Shown here piece after piece: positions 20,645-29,501 of a stretch of 64,000 nucleotides of DNA. The notes beneath the pieces were generated by a model. That model was not told the DNA's origin and searched no databases. It was given only the letters and a program-made list of their open reading frames with translations. The stretch is from contig OX365930.1 in assembly GCA_947243795.1 (NCBI GenBank), forward strand, positions 124,001 to 188,000. The letters are read 5' to 3'. The translations under genes and the position numbers were made by a program. Within the stretch, counting starts at the first letter, position 1. The number at the start of each line of letters is the position of its first letter. The DNA comes from Saccharomyces uvarum (lineage: Eukaryota; Ascomycota; Saccharomycetes; Saccharomycetales; Saccharomycetaceae).

Positions 20645-21328
20645 TTAAGGGTTTTTTTGTCTTCTTCTCTCATCTGATCCTTGCCTCTTTCTTCCGTCTT
20701 CTTCCTTTTTCATTCTTTTACCATACGCGAGTCCACATGGACTGCAAAGTTCCCTGTTATGTGCAGGACCACTTCGCCATTGAATAGTCCAAGTGTCTCT
20801 ACATTTGGCACATTCTTTAATCTCACCGTTTTGAAGAACGGTTTGCCTTTTCTCTCTTTTTGGGCGGCTTTTTGGGGTTTTACTGTGTCTTTTTGGAGAA
20901 CTGGTAGACCCATCATTACCTTGTCCTTGGCCCTGACTGTTTCTAAAAACATTTATTCCAGCCCTGGAGGTAACTCTTTCAGGGCCGCAAGCAGTAGTTG
21001 CACAATTCTTCGAAGGTGCCGTTTCATGTGAGGAACAATCTTTCTCATTAAGCATGTCCCTTGTTATGCCTCTTAATTGCTCCGCATTTTGGAATTTTCT
21101 TTCAATATCCACAATGTTTATTTGAGAAAGAGTTACTTCAATAAATGAACAGCTTACAAACACTTTTCCACGTTCCTTATAGGCTTTTCTCTTAATGTTT
21201 TGTTTCCTGCCACCAATTTCTTTATTTTCTAATACGGTATTCTTTGCGCCTGTTTTTTTTACTACTTTAGTTAAAAAAGAACTTCCAGAGTTATCATAAT
21301 TATTATAGCGCATGCTGGCAAAAATCAA
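20645..21328 (-). CDS. SRD1: GATA-type zinc finger protein Srd1
   Basis: Srd1 was found as a suppressor affecting pre-rRNA processing and transcription, and it is a paralogue of Ecm23. The frame encodes up to 227 residues. The C-terminal GATA finger has Cys pairs in ECAKCRDTW and LCSPCGLAYGKR (about residues 174-203), spaced as in the IVb GATA family. The N-terminal part is basic without a known fold. The first ATG (21328) gives MIFASM; the sixth codon is another candidate, and the start is not fixed by the sequence. The protein diverges quickly: compared with S. cerevisiae only the finger and a few blocks are well kept. Confidence 0.9.
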   Translation of the reverse strand: MIFASMRYNNYDNSGSSFLTKVVKKTGAKNTVLENKEIGGRKQNIKRKAYKERGKVFVSCSFIEVTLSQINIVDIERKFQNAEQLRGITRDMLNEKDCSSHETAPSKNCATTACGPERVTSRAGINVFRNSQGQGQGNDGSTSSPKRHSKTPKSRPKREKRQTVLQNGEIKECAKCRDTWTIQWRSGPAHNRELCSPCGLAYGKRMKKEEDGRKRQGSDERRRQKNP

Positions 21329-22479
21329 TTGTCCGATTTTTCTAGCTAGCTACTGCAATTTATTTGACTTAGCGATAGAAAACAAATAGCAATGCAGTTT
21401 GGTCTTACTGTGTCACCATTGATCACCAAAGAATGATCGATAAGATGAGCAGACCATCCATGGGAAGAAATAGTTTGTTTAATAGTTTTGTGTGTCAAGT
21501 TGAGTAGCTATTGTTTAGGGATGCATGGGAAATTTCATTTGTGATACAAAAAACTACATTACAGGGTTGCCACCCCTTGCTTATCATGGTCAGTATTCTA
21601 TGTTTGTGGCTTGTACGGGGCCCAATCTTCTATACAATACGGCGGCTAAACCCTTGCTTACTAAATCGCACAGAAAAGCCGCATGGCGAAAATCAGGGTC
21701 CCAGGGGAAGGGACGCTAATTCTTGGCAATGACGGAAGGATTCGAGCCCAGAAATACACCTTTTAGTGTAATGACTTTTACCGACTACCTGGTTGATATG
21801 GTGTTTTGTTTGTTCATAAGCTGTGTTCTTCCCCAGTGCAGTTCTATGTTCCTTATTGCTGGAACAGAAATTAACCATCGTCCATTAATTATTATTATAT
21901 ATTTTGTTATAGATAACATAAATTACAAGACCAGCATATAGTATTGATAGTTTCGCATAATAAGGCATTCAAATAAAAGAATAAGAAAGTAATCCAAGGC
22001 AAGACTGCAATCAAATTTGCAACAAAAGCTATCACTTGGAACCTTTTGATTTCAGAGTAGAAACATTTTAAAAAATTACCAATGAATAGTAATATAACCA
22101 CACCATTCTAAAGATTCTTGAAAAGCTAGCGAAGGTAACTCTTATTCTCTATGTAATCTGGCTACCCTTTTTGTAAATATTGTAAGTACAGTCTTATCGA
22201 AATTGGCGTCTACCAATAAAGGCTATGTAGTTTTGGAATAAGCTGTGTATTTTCTGAAGGGTGCGAAACCCAGTTTGACATCCTTATTCAAAAAAAAATA
22301 GCACAAACGAGTCTCATCTACAGTTTTCGTCCTTGAATAACAAGACTATACTACTGGATAAAAGCTTGACTACTACTACTACAATATTTGGCTAGAAAAT
22401 ATGGCCACAAACATGAAGATAAACCAGCAATTTGGTGTCCTCAAATGCGGAATTCTGTACAATCAAAGTACTGAATTAC
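21329..22479. other. Gene-free region downstream of SRD1 promoter
   Basis: The left end is the SRD1 promoter. Short frames near 21511-21941 occur on both strands, but none has a recognisable domain or codon bias. A GC-richer patch at 21590-21740 stands out from its AT-rich surroundings, and I could not assign it. No LTR ends are visible before 22480. Confidence 0.5.
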
Positions 22480-22612
22480 TGTTGATAATTTGTTTTGTAG
22501 TAAGCAGTAATAGTTAGTAATCAGTTCTTCTTATCCTTATATAAAAGAGGCATATAGAACACACGCTGATTGATACAAAACCCAATAGTACAAGAATAGT
22601 TAATTATCAACA
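22480..22612 (+). mobile_element. Old LTR fragment, same family as the two longer LTRs nearby
   Basis: The start TGTTGATAATT and the block ACACACGCTGATTG followed by AACCCAATAG align with the first third of the LTR at 23732-24054. Similarity then fades. The fragment ends in AATTATCAACA, so its two ends are inverted copies of each other. It is an old LTR relic, and I cannot date it beyond saying it is more diverged than the other two copies. Confidence 0.5.
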
Positions 22613-22712
22613 AGAAAAATAATTGACAAAAGAGAGTTAAAAGGGTTCTATATTGTTGATAACACTTCGTAAGTACTAGCTTACTTTGGGAAGGGTGTTT
22701 TCAGTTGTATTA

Positions 22713-23330
22713 TGTTGGAATATGTGATTCCGGACAGAAAATATTAATAATTTTGTCTCATGAAATAAACATAATAGCGATAATGTATCATTATTACTTA
22801 TCGCCTTTTTCACCATGATAAGGATAACCAAATCTGGTAAATAGTGAAGATAAGATTAAAGATCTATTAATTGACCAGGAAATAACAAATAAGAAGATGA
22901 TTTATACCTGATAACTCATTAATACTGTCTAAATTATGTCTGAACCATTAGGTTTCATATAACCAATCAGCGTGTGTTTTATATACCTCTCTTATATAAT
23001 AAGAATATTGATTTTTAAAGTTGTATGATGAGCTTTGGGATTCCACTGTTTCTTAATGTTATAATATTACGTAAATAGATTATACTAGATATTCTCCTCT
23101 TTTTATATGTTATCATTCATTGACCCTATTACAACATCAATCCTTGCGCTTCAGCTTCCATTAATTTCGATGACAGTTTGAATCTTAATTTATTGGTCTT
23201 GTAATTTATGTCATCTTTTAACACCGTATATAATAGTAATAGATGGACGATCAGTTGAATCTTGTTCCAATAAAGAAAGAACTGCTTATTCTTAATTATT
23301 CCTACTTACTAAACTAACTAATTATCAACA
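22713..23330 (-). mobile_element. Solo LTR (Ty4/Tsu4-like), split by a nested delta-type LTR
   Basis: Read on the minus strand the element begins TGTTGATAATTAG at 23330 and ends ATTCCAACA at 22713. It is flanked by perfect 5-base direct repeats TATTA (22708-22712 and 23331-23335). Its two parts, 23278-23330 and 22713-23005, align in order with the uninterrupted LTR at 23732-24054. The middle is an inserted LTR. It lies about 190 bases upstream of tRNA-Lys, a typical Ty landing zone. The ends differ from S. cerevisiae delta and sigma. The final CCAACA resembles Ty4 tau, so a Ty4/Tsu4-like family is my best guess. Confidence 0.75.
23006..23272 (-). mobile_element. Delta-related LTR nested in the older LTR
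   Basis: On the minus strand it shares blocks with the Ty1/Ty2 delta LTR (compare 24717-25055): CACCGTATAT, GTCATCTTTTAAC, CAATCCTTGCG, CAGCTTCCA, GTTATCATTCATTGA and GGGATTCCA. The direct repeat AAGAA flanks it at 23001-23005 and 23273-23277, which fits insertion into the LTR at 22713-23330. It is more diverged from the standard delta than the copy at 24717-25055, so it looks older, but it must be younger than the element it interrupts. Its exact ends are uncertain by a few bases. Confidence 0.7.
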
Positions 23331-23516
23331 TATTAAGACTGGGTAACACCGGGGTAGTTTATCAAGGCTCACTTTCTAGGATATGATTGCTGCTAATCTC
23401 TTGTATGGTTTATATTGATTCATTCCAAGCACGTTTCAATTGCAAATTGGTAGATTTGTACATGGGCTACAAGAGTTGTATATGATGTTGAGGAATCAAT
23501 TCCTAACAATTAAAGA

Positions 23517-23589
23517 GCCTTGTTGGCGCAATCGGTAGCGCGTATGACTCTTAATCATAAGGTTAGGGGTTCGAGCCCCCTACAGGGCT
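23517..23589 (+). tRNA. tK(CUU): tRNA-Lys (anticodon CUU)
   Basis: This 73-base gene has GCCTTGT pairing with ACAGGGC, a D-arm with GGCGCAATCGG, a CTT anticodon in GACTCTTAATC and the T-arm GGGGTTCGAGCCCCC. There is no intron. LTRs lie on both sides, within about 190 bases upstream and 140 bases downstream. Confidence 0.97.
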
Positions 23590-23731
23590 ATTATTTTTAT
23601 TTTAGTGTAGCTAGCTGCTATGGAAGGGTATATTACATGTATGCCAGGCACACTTACCTTAGCACTTTCTTTTTCGATTCAAGAGAAAGGTATGTGAATA
23701 TACACATAAAGGTCTCGCTCGGGATTATTTA

Positions 23732-24054
23732 TGTTGATAATTAGTTAGTTTAATAAGTAGTAATAATTAAGAATAAGCAGTTTGTTCTTATTATATAAGA
23801 GAGGTATATATAACACACGCTGATTGGTTATTTGAAACCCAATGGTTCAGACATAATTCCAAATATGGACAATAAATTAGCATGTATAACTCATCTCCTT
23901 ATATGCTAATTTCTGGTCAATTAATAGATATTTATACTCATCTTCATTAAGTATGTTTGTTTCAGTTCAACATAATTAATATCATATTAAAGAATGTTCG
24001 AGATCACCTATTTTGACATAAAGAAGGTTATGTCCAAGATCACCTATTCCAACA
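23732..24054 (+). mobile_element. Solo LTR (Ty4/Tsu4-like), 323 bases, with intact target duplication
   Basis: The element starts TGTTGATAATTAG and ends ATTCCAACA, with perfect 5-base direct repeats ATTTA at 23727-23731 and 24055-24059. No internal coding sequence accompanies it, so it is a solo LTR left by recombination. It is the longest uninterrupted copy of its family here. The intact flanking repeats suggest it is relatively young. The sequence is not delta or sigma; I infer a Ty4/Tsu4-like family from the terminal bases only. Confidence 0.75.
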
Positions 24055-24312
24055 ATTTACATCACACAAATCAAGTGCTTAACGCCCATTCCATCAAGTC
24101 AGCGGAATCATGATAAAGTCGACTAGTTTTTCCAAGGTCAATAGCAGATCCTTTAAAAATGATAGGACACTTCGGACAGTCTATAGAAGGATGGAATTTT
24201 GCCTGTATAAAGCTATTCCCGGTCAATGAAGGTTCAAAGAAGATTTTAGTATATTGATACAAATGTTTGTGAAGATGACAAATGGGGTAAGAACAAAATA
24301 TTAAAAAAATAC
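24055..24312. other. Spacer between LTR and initiator tRNA
   Basis: A minus-strand frame runs across this spacer and the tRNA (24071-24370). Its part outside the tRNA carries a CPKCP-containing peptide with no family I recognise. It has no convincing start of its own, so I do not call a gene. Confidence 0.5.
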
Positions 24313-24384
24313 TAGCGCCGCTCGGTTTCGATCCGAGGACATCAGGGTTATGAGCCCTGCGCGCTTCCACTGCGCCACGGCGCT
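24313..24384 (-). tRNA. IMT4: Initiator tRNA-Met (anticodon CAU)
   Basis: On the minus strand the 72-base gene reads AGCGCCGTGGCGCAGTGGAA and ends GAGCGGCGCTA. The A1:U72 pair, the CAT anticodon in GGGCTCATAACCC (three G:C pairs closing the anticodon stem) and the ATCGAAAC T-loop replacing the usual TTCGAAT are all initiator features. S. cerevisiae IMT4 is at this place on chromosome III. Confidence 0.97.
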
Positions 24385-24716
24385 CGATTGGAGACGCTAT
24401 CTTCAGGAAACGTGTTCAATTGGTGTTTGTTAGACATTCTGTCAATGACATTATTTGATAAAGAATAAAGTAAATGGGAGTTCGGGCCTACGTCTTGCTT
24501 TAGTCTTTGAGGAATGGGGGCCATAGTAATATATTACATTGCACCTACTTAAAAATAATCACTTCCGAAGTACACCTAATGTGATTATTCTGCGAAGAAG
24601 GACTCTTGGTTATGCAATAATACTAATAAGATAGTTAATTGCTTAATCTGTTTTCAACGTAAGCTCTCATGCCAGCCGTGGAAGCGTTCTTGAATATGCT
24701 GAAATTGCGCGATTAG
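24385..24716. other. 5' flank of IMT4
   Basis: This 332-base spacer lies upstream of the initiator tRNA gene. I see no coding frame, and no sigma LTR at the usual Ty3 position next to the Pol III start. Confidence 0.55.
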
Positions 24717-25055
24717 TGAAATTTGAGATAAGTGTGGATTTTGATGTAATTGTTGGGATTCCATTTTTTATAAGGCAATAATATTAGGTATGTAGATATA
24801 CTAGAAGTTCTCCTCGGGGATTTAGGAATCCATAAAAGGGAATCTGCAATTCTACACAATTCTATAGATATTATTATCATCGTTTTATATGTTATCATTC
24901 ATTGATCCTACTACATTATCAATCCTTGCGTTTCAGCTTCCACTAATTTCGATGACTATTTCTCATCATTTGCGTCATCTTCTAACACCGTATATGATAA
25001 TATACTAGTAACGTAAATACTAGTTAGTAGATGATAGTTGATTTATATTACAACA
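24717..25055 (-). mobile_element. Solo delta LTR (Ty1/Ty2 family), near full length
   Basis: On the minus strand this 339-base element begins TGTTGTAATATAAATCAAC at 25055. It runs through the typical delta blocks (CTATCATCTACTAACTAGT, GGTGTTAGAAGATGACGC, GCAAGGATTG, GGAGAACTTCTAGTATA, TGGAATCCCAACA) and ends in TTTCA at 24717. It stays collinear with S. cerevisiae Ty1/Ty2 delta end to end. I could not see a matching 5-base flanking repeat. It lies about 330 bases upstream of IMT4, inside the usual Ty1 targeting window. It looks whole as an LTR, with no internal Ty sequence. Confidence 0.92.
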
Positions 25056-26122
25056 AAATTATTAAACTAAAAGTGTCTCCGTTTGTATAACTACTAAAAC
25101 ACTTTCCGTATGATGCATTTGTGTCTTGATTTTTATGACATCGATGGCCCTGTCATCTTTTGGATGATTTTAACGATGAAAGAACATATTCTGACTTAAA
25201 AGACGTGCCTAGACAAATATGAAAATCTGATAGTATCTTTTTCAACAGACTCTTGATATAATAGCAATTTAAAAAAATTACTTCCGCACCAAATACGATT
25301 GTTTAGTATTTCTCTTACACAACCTTGCAGGTATTTGTGTTCGAAGCTCAAATACTAATGAAGGCATTCAATACTTTTATGGAAGGGTTTCTTAAAACAT
25401 TTAATGCTGACCTGTATATACATGGTGAGGCCAGAATATCCTTTCAAGCATCAAACAGCACCAGCTTGAGTTTAAGTCTCATATGCCTGCCAAGATTGCT
25501 ACAGTACGTACCTCTTGTATATGCATACATTTAGTTCAGTGATTACATAAATAGAAAAAGATTGGAGGTAATGCTAAATGCCTGTTCAAGTATTCTGAGA
25601 AGCATATTAGAGATTGCGATTGCGTGGTTAAGTGTATTTGAAGACTATCCAATAACCGTACCGAAGTGATGTATACTGCGCGTTGCTGTAAGCTTTGCGT
25701 TTTTCGTTGGTAGATGTCATTACAAAATTCTCTCAAATAATTGTTGCAGATACATACTCACTCATACATCCCATCATCAAAGATCCTTCCCAATACTCGA
25801 GCTTGAAGAAAGAAGACTTAAAACGGGAATTTTCTTAACTTAATTCCCATGTTTACCATGCGCGTGTGTGTCATCACTGCCCAGGAGCATTTACCGCTGC
25901 ATTTATAATTTCCGAGATCTTATTCTGCTTTTTAAAAGAAGTCCATTATTCAGGCAACAAACTCTAAAAATATTTGAATTGCGTCCTGAGCAGAGATGGG
26001 CAAGCACTTTCAATAGCGTCAATCCTTGTAGCCATTGTTCAGTTTTCTACAAGTTAGAAAAAGGTACACAGCCAAATTCAAGAAGTTAGCCATAATTGAA
26101 GGAATAAGGCAATAAAACAATC
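25056..26122. other. Gene-free region and MAK32 promoter
   Basis: About 1.07 kb without a recognisable gene. A 69-codon frame at 25325-25534 has no domain. The right end is the MAK32 promoter. I searched for further LTR ends and tRNA boxes and found none. Confidence 0.55.
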
Positions 26123-27214
26123 ATGAGTGAAGAGAATTCTATGGACACGCAAAGTCTGGTTATTACCAATGGAATGTTCATCATCGACGATATCGAAAAT
26201 AGCAAGTACAATGTCCATTATAGAAATGTTCCGGGGGGCGGCGGGACTTTTGCCATCTTAGGAGCATGTATAATATCACCAAACAATAAGACCTCCAAAG
26301 GTTTAAAGTGGATAGTAGACAAAGGCTCTGACTTTCCTGACGAAATTACAAAGGAGATAAAGTCCTGGGGAACAGATGCAAGATTTCGGGATGGTTTTGA
26401 TAGGCTAACTACTAAGGGATTGAATTATTATGAGGGAGATAATGATTTAAGAAAGTTTAAGTTTTTAACAGCGAAGAAACAGATTGACGTCCAGGACTGG
26501 GTCTCTACATTTGGACGGGAAACTATCAACAAAATCCAATCTTTCCACCTGCTATGTTCCGGGTCAAGGTGTTCAAAAATCATTGACGCTCTAATGAAGG
26601 TTAGAAGCACAAAGAGTGTGAAACCAGTAATAATTTGGGAACCTTTCCCAGACCTTTGTGATTTTGAACATCAGAATGATATTAGATACGTTATGCAAAG
26701 AGATGATGTTATAGTGATATTATCGCCAAATGCGGAGGAGTCGAGCCGTTTATTTGGTTTACATGGCAAAGAACCGAGTAATTTAGAAGAATGCTTTGAG
26801 CTGGCACATCTTTTCGATGAGTTCATGAATGAAAATAATATGTGCATTTTAAGATGCGGCTCCCTCGGATGCATATCGATAACTGATAGGCTTGGAAGCG
26901 CAGAACGGGCTTATGATCATTTCCCTGCATATCACTTCAAAACCAAATGTAAAGTAGTAGATCCAACTGGTGGCGGAAATTCATTCCTCGGTGGATTTGC
27001 AATTGCTTATGCTTTAACAAGAAATTTAGCCACTGCAAGCATATGTGGAAACATTGCAGCAAGCGCAATCATTGAACAAATTGGTATACCAAGATACGAT
27101 CCTGCTCATAAGACTTGGAATGGACTCACTCTCCTGGATAGGTTGGAGTTTTACCTTTCACAGCCAGGTTTGCAATACAATGTAGGCGACGTTTACAAAA
27201 GTTTGTCACAATGA
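26123..27214 (+). CDS. MAK32: Mak32, pfkB-type sugar kinase-like protein
   Basis: The S. cerevisiae orthologue is needed to keep the killer toxin-encoding M1 satellite dsRNA stable; its enzymatic activity is unknown. The 363-residue protein has a PfkB/ribokinase-like fold. Near the N-terminus it has a glycine-rich GGGGTFAILGA segment (about 38-48). Near residue 275 it has VVDPTGGGNSFLGGF, the second pfkB signature, which normally reads DTxGAGD. Here the usual catalytic Asp position is occupied by Asn (GGGNSF), so kinase activity is doubtful; this also holds for the S. cerevisiae protein as I recall it. It is followed at 80 bases by the convergent PET18. Confidence 0.93.
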   Translation: MSEENSMDTQSLVITNGMFIIDDIENSKYNVHYRNVPGGGGTFAILGACIISPNNKTSKGLKWIVDKGSDFPDEITKEIKSWGTDARFRDGFDRLTTKGLNYYEGDNDLRKFKFLTAKKQIDVQDWVSTFGRETINKIQSFHLLCSGSRCSKIIDALMKVRSTKSVKPVIIWEPFPDLCDFEHQNDIRYVMQRDDVIVILSPNAEESSRLFGLHGKEPSNLEECFELAHLFDEFMNENNMCILRCGSLGCISITDRLGSAERAYDHFPAYHFKTKCKVVDPTGGGNSFLGGFAIAYALTRNLATASICGNIAASAIIEQIGIPRYDPAHKTWNGLTLLDRLEFYLSQPGLQYNVGDVYKSLSQ

Positions 27215-27250
27215 TTACATCAAAATCGGTTTATTACACTTCTTGTGTTC

Positions 27251-27266
27251 ATATATATATATATAT
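27251..27266. repeat. (AT)n microsatellite
   Basis: Eight AT units lie in the short spacer between the convergent MAK32 and PET18, in the likely 3' processing region of both. Confidence 0.85.
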
Positions 27267-27292
27267 TTAAAGTATCTATATGTCAATTGAGA

Positions 27293-27940
27293 CTAAGCGT
27301 TGTAACAAGTTTCAAAAAACTCAAACTCTAGTTGCAAAACCTTTGCAAACACGCTCTCGGCTTCTTCAACGGAGAGCTTATCGACCTCAGCTTTCAAAAA
27401 TTCGCACCAGACTTGGAAGTGTTCACCATCATGTAAATCAATCCATTTTTGATGTTTCCAGTGTAGGCCTGGAGCTCTTGGAGTATCACGAGCCCATATC
27501 CAATAACTTTGTTCACAAATCCATAAGTAGGTAATTAAGGATGCCCATGTAGCTGAGTTGTCCTTTGTGAAATCTTCTAAGAACTTAATATAAGTATCGA
27601 CACCAGGAATAACCTTGTTGTCAAAGTTGGCTCTTTCTTCCTTACTGAGGGATGGTGCTAATAATTCTAAACAATCATGAAAGTATGAATTTTCATCGTT
27701 AGAAAAAAAACCAATCTTTTTGGCTAAGGTAATCAATGCATTGGTAGTTGGCGCTAAAGAAGTTGTCTTACATATCAATCTTAAACTAGTCTCGAAAAAC
27801 AAAAGATCTTGTGTTAAATAGATGTACAAACTACGATCACTCAAAGTACCTGAACATAGTTCCTTAGTGAACTTGTGTTCTGTAGTCTTTTTTAAGAGAG
27901 AATCGTATTTTTGGATTAGTTTATCGGTGGTGCCGCTCAT
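27293..27940 (-). CDS. PET18: Pet18, TenA/THI-4 family protein
   Basis: Pet18 is a protein of unknown biochemical role whose family (TENA/THI-4, thiaminase II-like helical bundle) acts in thiamine salvage. The locus was named for respiratory and killer-virus maintenance defects, which come from deletions spanning several genes. The 215-residue protein fits the length of a single TenA domain. It is rich in aromatic residues throughout (for example DLLFFETSL and [11 protein letters not shown]). The frame begins MSGTTDK and is complete. It lies between MAK32 (convergent) and MAK31 (same strand, 160 bases upstream). Confidence 0.94.
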   Translation of the reverse strand: MSGTTDKLIQKYDSLLKKTTEHKFTKELCSGTLSDRSLYIYLTQDLLFFETSLRLICKTTSLAPTTNALITLAKKIGFFSNDENSYFHDCLELLAPSLSKEERANFDNKVIPGVDTYIKFLEDFTKDNSATWASLITYLWICEQSYWIWARDTPRAPGLHWKHQKWIDLHDGEHFQVWCEFLKAEVDKLSVEEAESVFAKVLQLEFEFFETCYNA

Positions 27941-28101
27941 TACTTATTCTTGGGGGTTATTTGTCTTCTCCTGTTAAATGAGGTGCAAACATAGAAAAGC
28001 TATCTAATTTTACTTTACTTTATTGTTCGTTTATATACCTTTCGATGCCCGATCTTTTTGCCAAGCTTTTACCACTCCGGAAACTGTTAGAACCATATGC
28101 G

Positions 28102-28368
28102 CTAAACAATACCACCCATCAATTCAAATTTGTTCGCAGTGAGATCACGCAGCATAGGCTTGGTATTTTTTATAGACTGTACTGAACGCCTGGGGACGCT
28201 GACTAAACCCATCATTCGGCTCCCGGAGCCAATACGCTCCTCAACATGATCCAATAGCAAATTCATTTGGGCGTCTACAGCAACTAAGCTTCCAATTAAA
28301 ATACGGTCTTCCGCAAGAGAGACTATTAAGGTGCTTCCGATGAAATCCGATAGCTTTAGTGCGTCCAT
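28102..28368 (-). CDS. MAK31: Mak31, Lsm-like auxiliary subunit of NatC
   Basis: Mak31 (Naa38) is a non-catalytic subunit of the NatC N-terminal acetyltransferase with Mak3 and Mak10. Loss of NatC blocks L-A virus coat assembly. The 88-residue protein is a single Sm-like fold: the Sm1 motif spans DFIGSTLIVSLAEDRILIGSL (about 8-28) with AVDAQMNLLLDH after it, and the Sm2-like part is MGLVSVPRRSV (about 52-62). The length equals that of S. cerevisiae Mak31. It diverges from HTL1 with about 230 bases between the starts. Confidence 0.95.
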   Translation of the reverse strand: MDALKLSDFIGSTLIVSLAEDRILIGSLVAVDAQMNLLLDHVEERIGSGSRMMGLVSVPRRSVQSIKNTKPMLRDLTANKFELMGGIV

Positions 28369-28602
28369 GGTGCTGTACTGCTCTTTTCAATGCTATTAGA
28401 AGCCCTTCTTATCTTGTCAATGATGCTATGGCTCTTAAATGTAAAAGCTGCATGCAGTTCGGAAAACGTTTTTCTCAAAAAGAAAAAGAAAAGAAACATT
28501 CAGCGGTATATAGAAAATAGTAATGAAAGCAGATTAAAGCCGTGGAATCTGTAGTTAAAGAGAAAGAAGCGTGCGATCGGTATCAAGATATCAAGATTTC
28601 TC

Positions 28603-28839
28603 ATGTCACAGAACAATTCAACCGGCTTGGTCAATGCTGAAAGGTCCTACAACAACATAACGTTGAAAAACTTAACAGCATTTCAATTGTTATCTCAAAG
28701 AGAAAATGTGTGCGAATTATTCGACCTGGTAGAGGGCACAAAAAGACATAGCATTATTGTTGATCCTGAAAGACAAAGGAGGAATTTGGAAGAAACGAAG
28801 AAAATGCTCGATGACTTGAAAAACGAAGAAAGAAAATAG
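28603..28839 (+). CDS. HTL1: Htl1, small subunit of the RSC chromatin remodeller
   Basis: Htl1 is a 78-residue component of the RSC ATP-dependent remodelling complex, needed for growth at high temperature and correct ploidy. It has no catalytic motif. The N-terminal part holds the conserved block NLTAFQLLSQRENVCEL (about 24-40), and the C-terminal part is a charged helix (about 54-78). The length matches S. cerevisiae exactly and the conserved block is nearly unchanged. That supports the call for such a short gene. Confidence 0.93.
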   Translation: MSQNNSTGLVNAERSYNNITLKNLTAFQLLSQRENVCELFDLVEGTKRHSIIVDPERQRRNLEETKKMLDDLKNEERK

Positions 28840-29501
28840 GAAAAGTAATATTTGAGAATTTAAGGTTTCAAGAGGCTTTTAACGGAAATCCTGTTATATT
28901 TCAGCAAATCTTGAGAGTATTTCCACACCCATGAGTGCTTTGGTGTAAACGTGAATGGAAGTCTAGATAAGGATTTACTGTTCCCTGTGCCTATATTACT
29001 TGACACGGTGTCACATGCATACAGTCTGATTAAGAATAATATATTACGCTCAAGCTAAATATATAAGACATATGCGTTTTTAGTTTTTACTGCTTTCTAA
29101 TGCATTTTATTGGGCTGGATCTTTCATACTTATTTATTGTTTATGGCCTGATACAATCGAAACTCGAAACGACTGACGATAGCCTCAATAAGGGACATGG
29201 AGTGTTCAGTAAAAAGTGGCTTTCATCGGTATATTCGGGGGAGGGCTTGAGGTTATCATAACACAGCTGTGGACTAAAGTAGAAGTTACACTCTTTCTTA
29301 CGATCTTGTTTTGAAAAAGACATTGCATTATTAGTTATTATGTGTGGATGTATATATAATGTGTTTTATGTATTTCATGTATTTCATGAAGAATTGAAGA
29401 ATTGATTATTAAATATTAGGTTTCATTAGTGATAGAAAGAAGCAAAACTTTCCTGTTTTAAAATGGTTAAGCGAAGAGAACACAGACTTTTTTGTGCCTT
29501 C
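28840..29501. other. Convergent 3' regions of HTL1 and HSP30
   Basis: This 662-base spacer holds short direct repeats such as GTATTTCAT (29368-29387) and GAAGAATTG (29388-29405). A 60-codon minus-strand frame at 29141-29323 has no family that I know, and I left it out. Nothing else is evident. Confidence 0.5.

Noticed and set aside
21700-21760. T-arm-like sequence GGATTCGAGCCC suggesting a tRNA relic
   Set aside because: Neither strand gives an acceptor stem, D-arm or anticodon arm at the right spacing.
29141-29323. 60-codon minus-strand frame between HTL1 and HSP30
   Set aside because: No recognisable family or bias; sits in the convergent 3' region.
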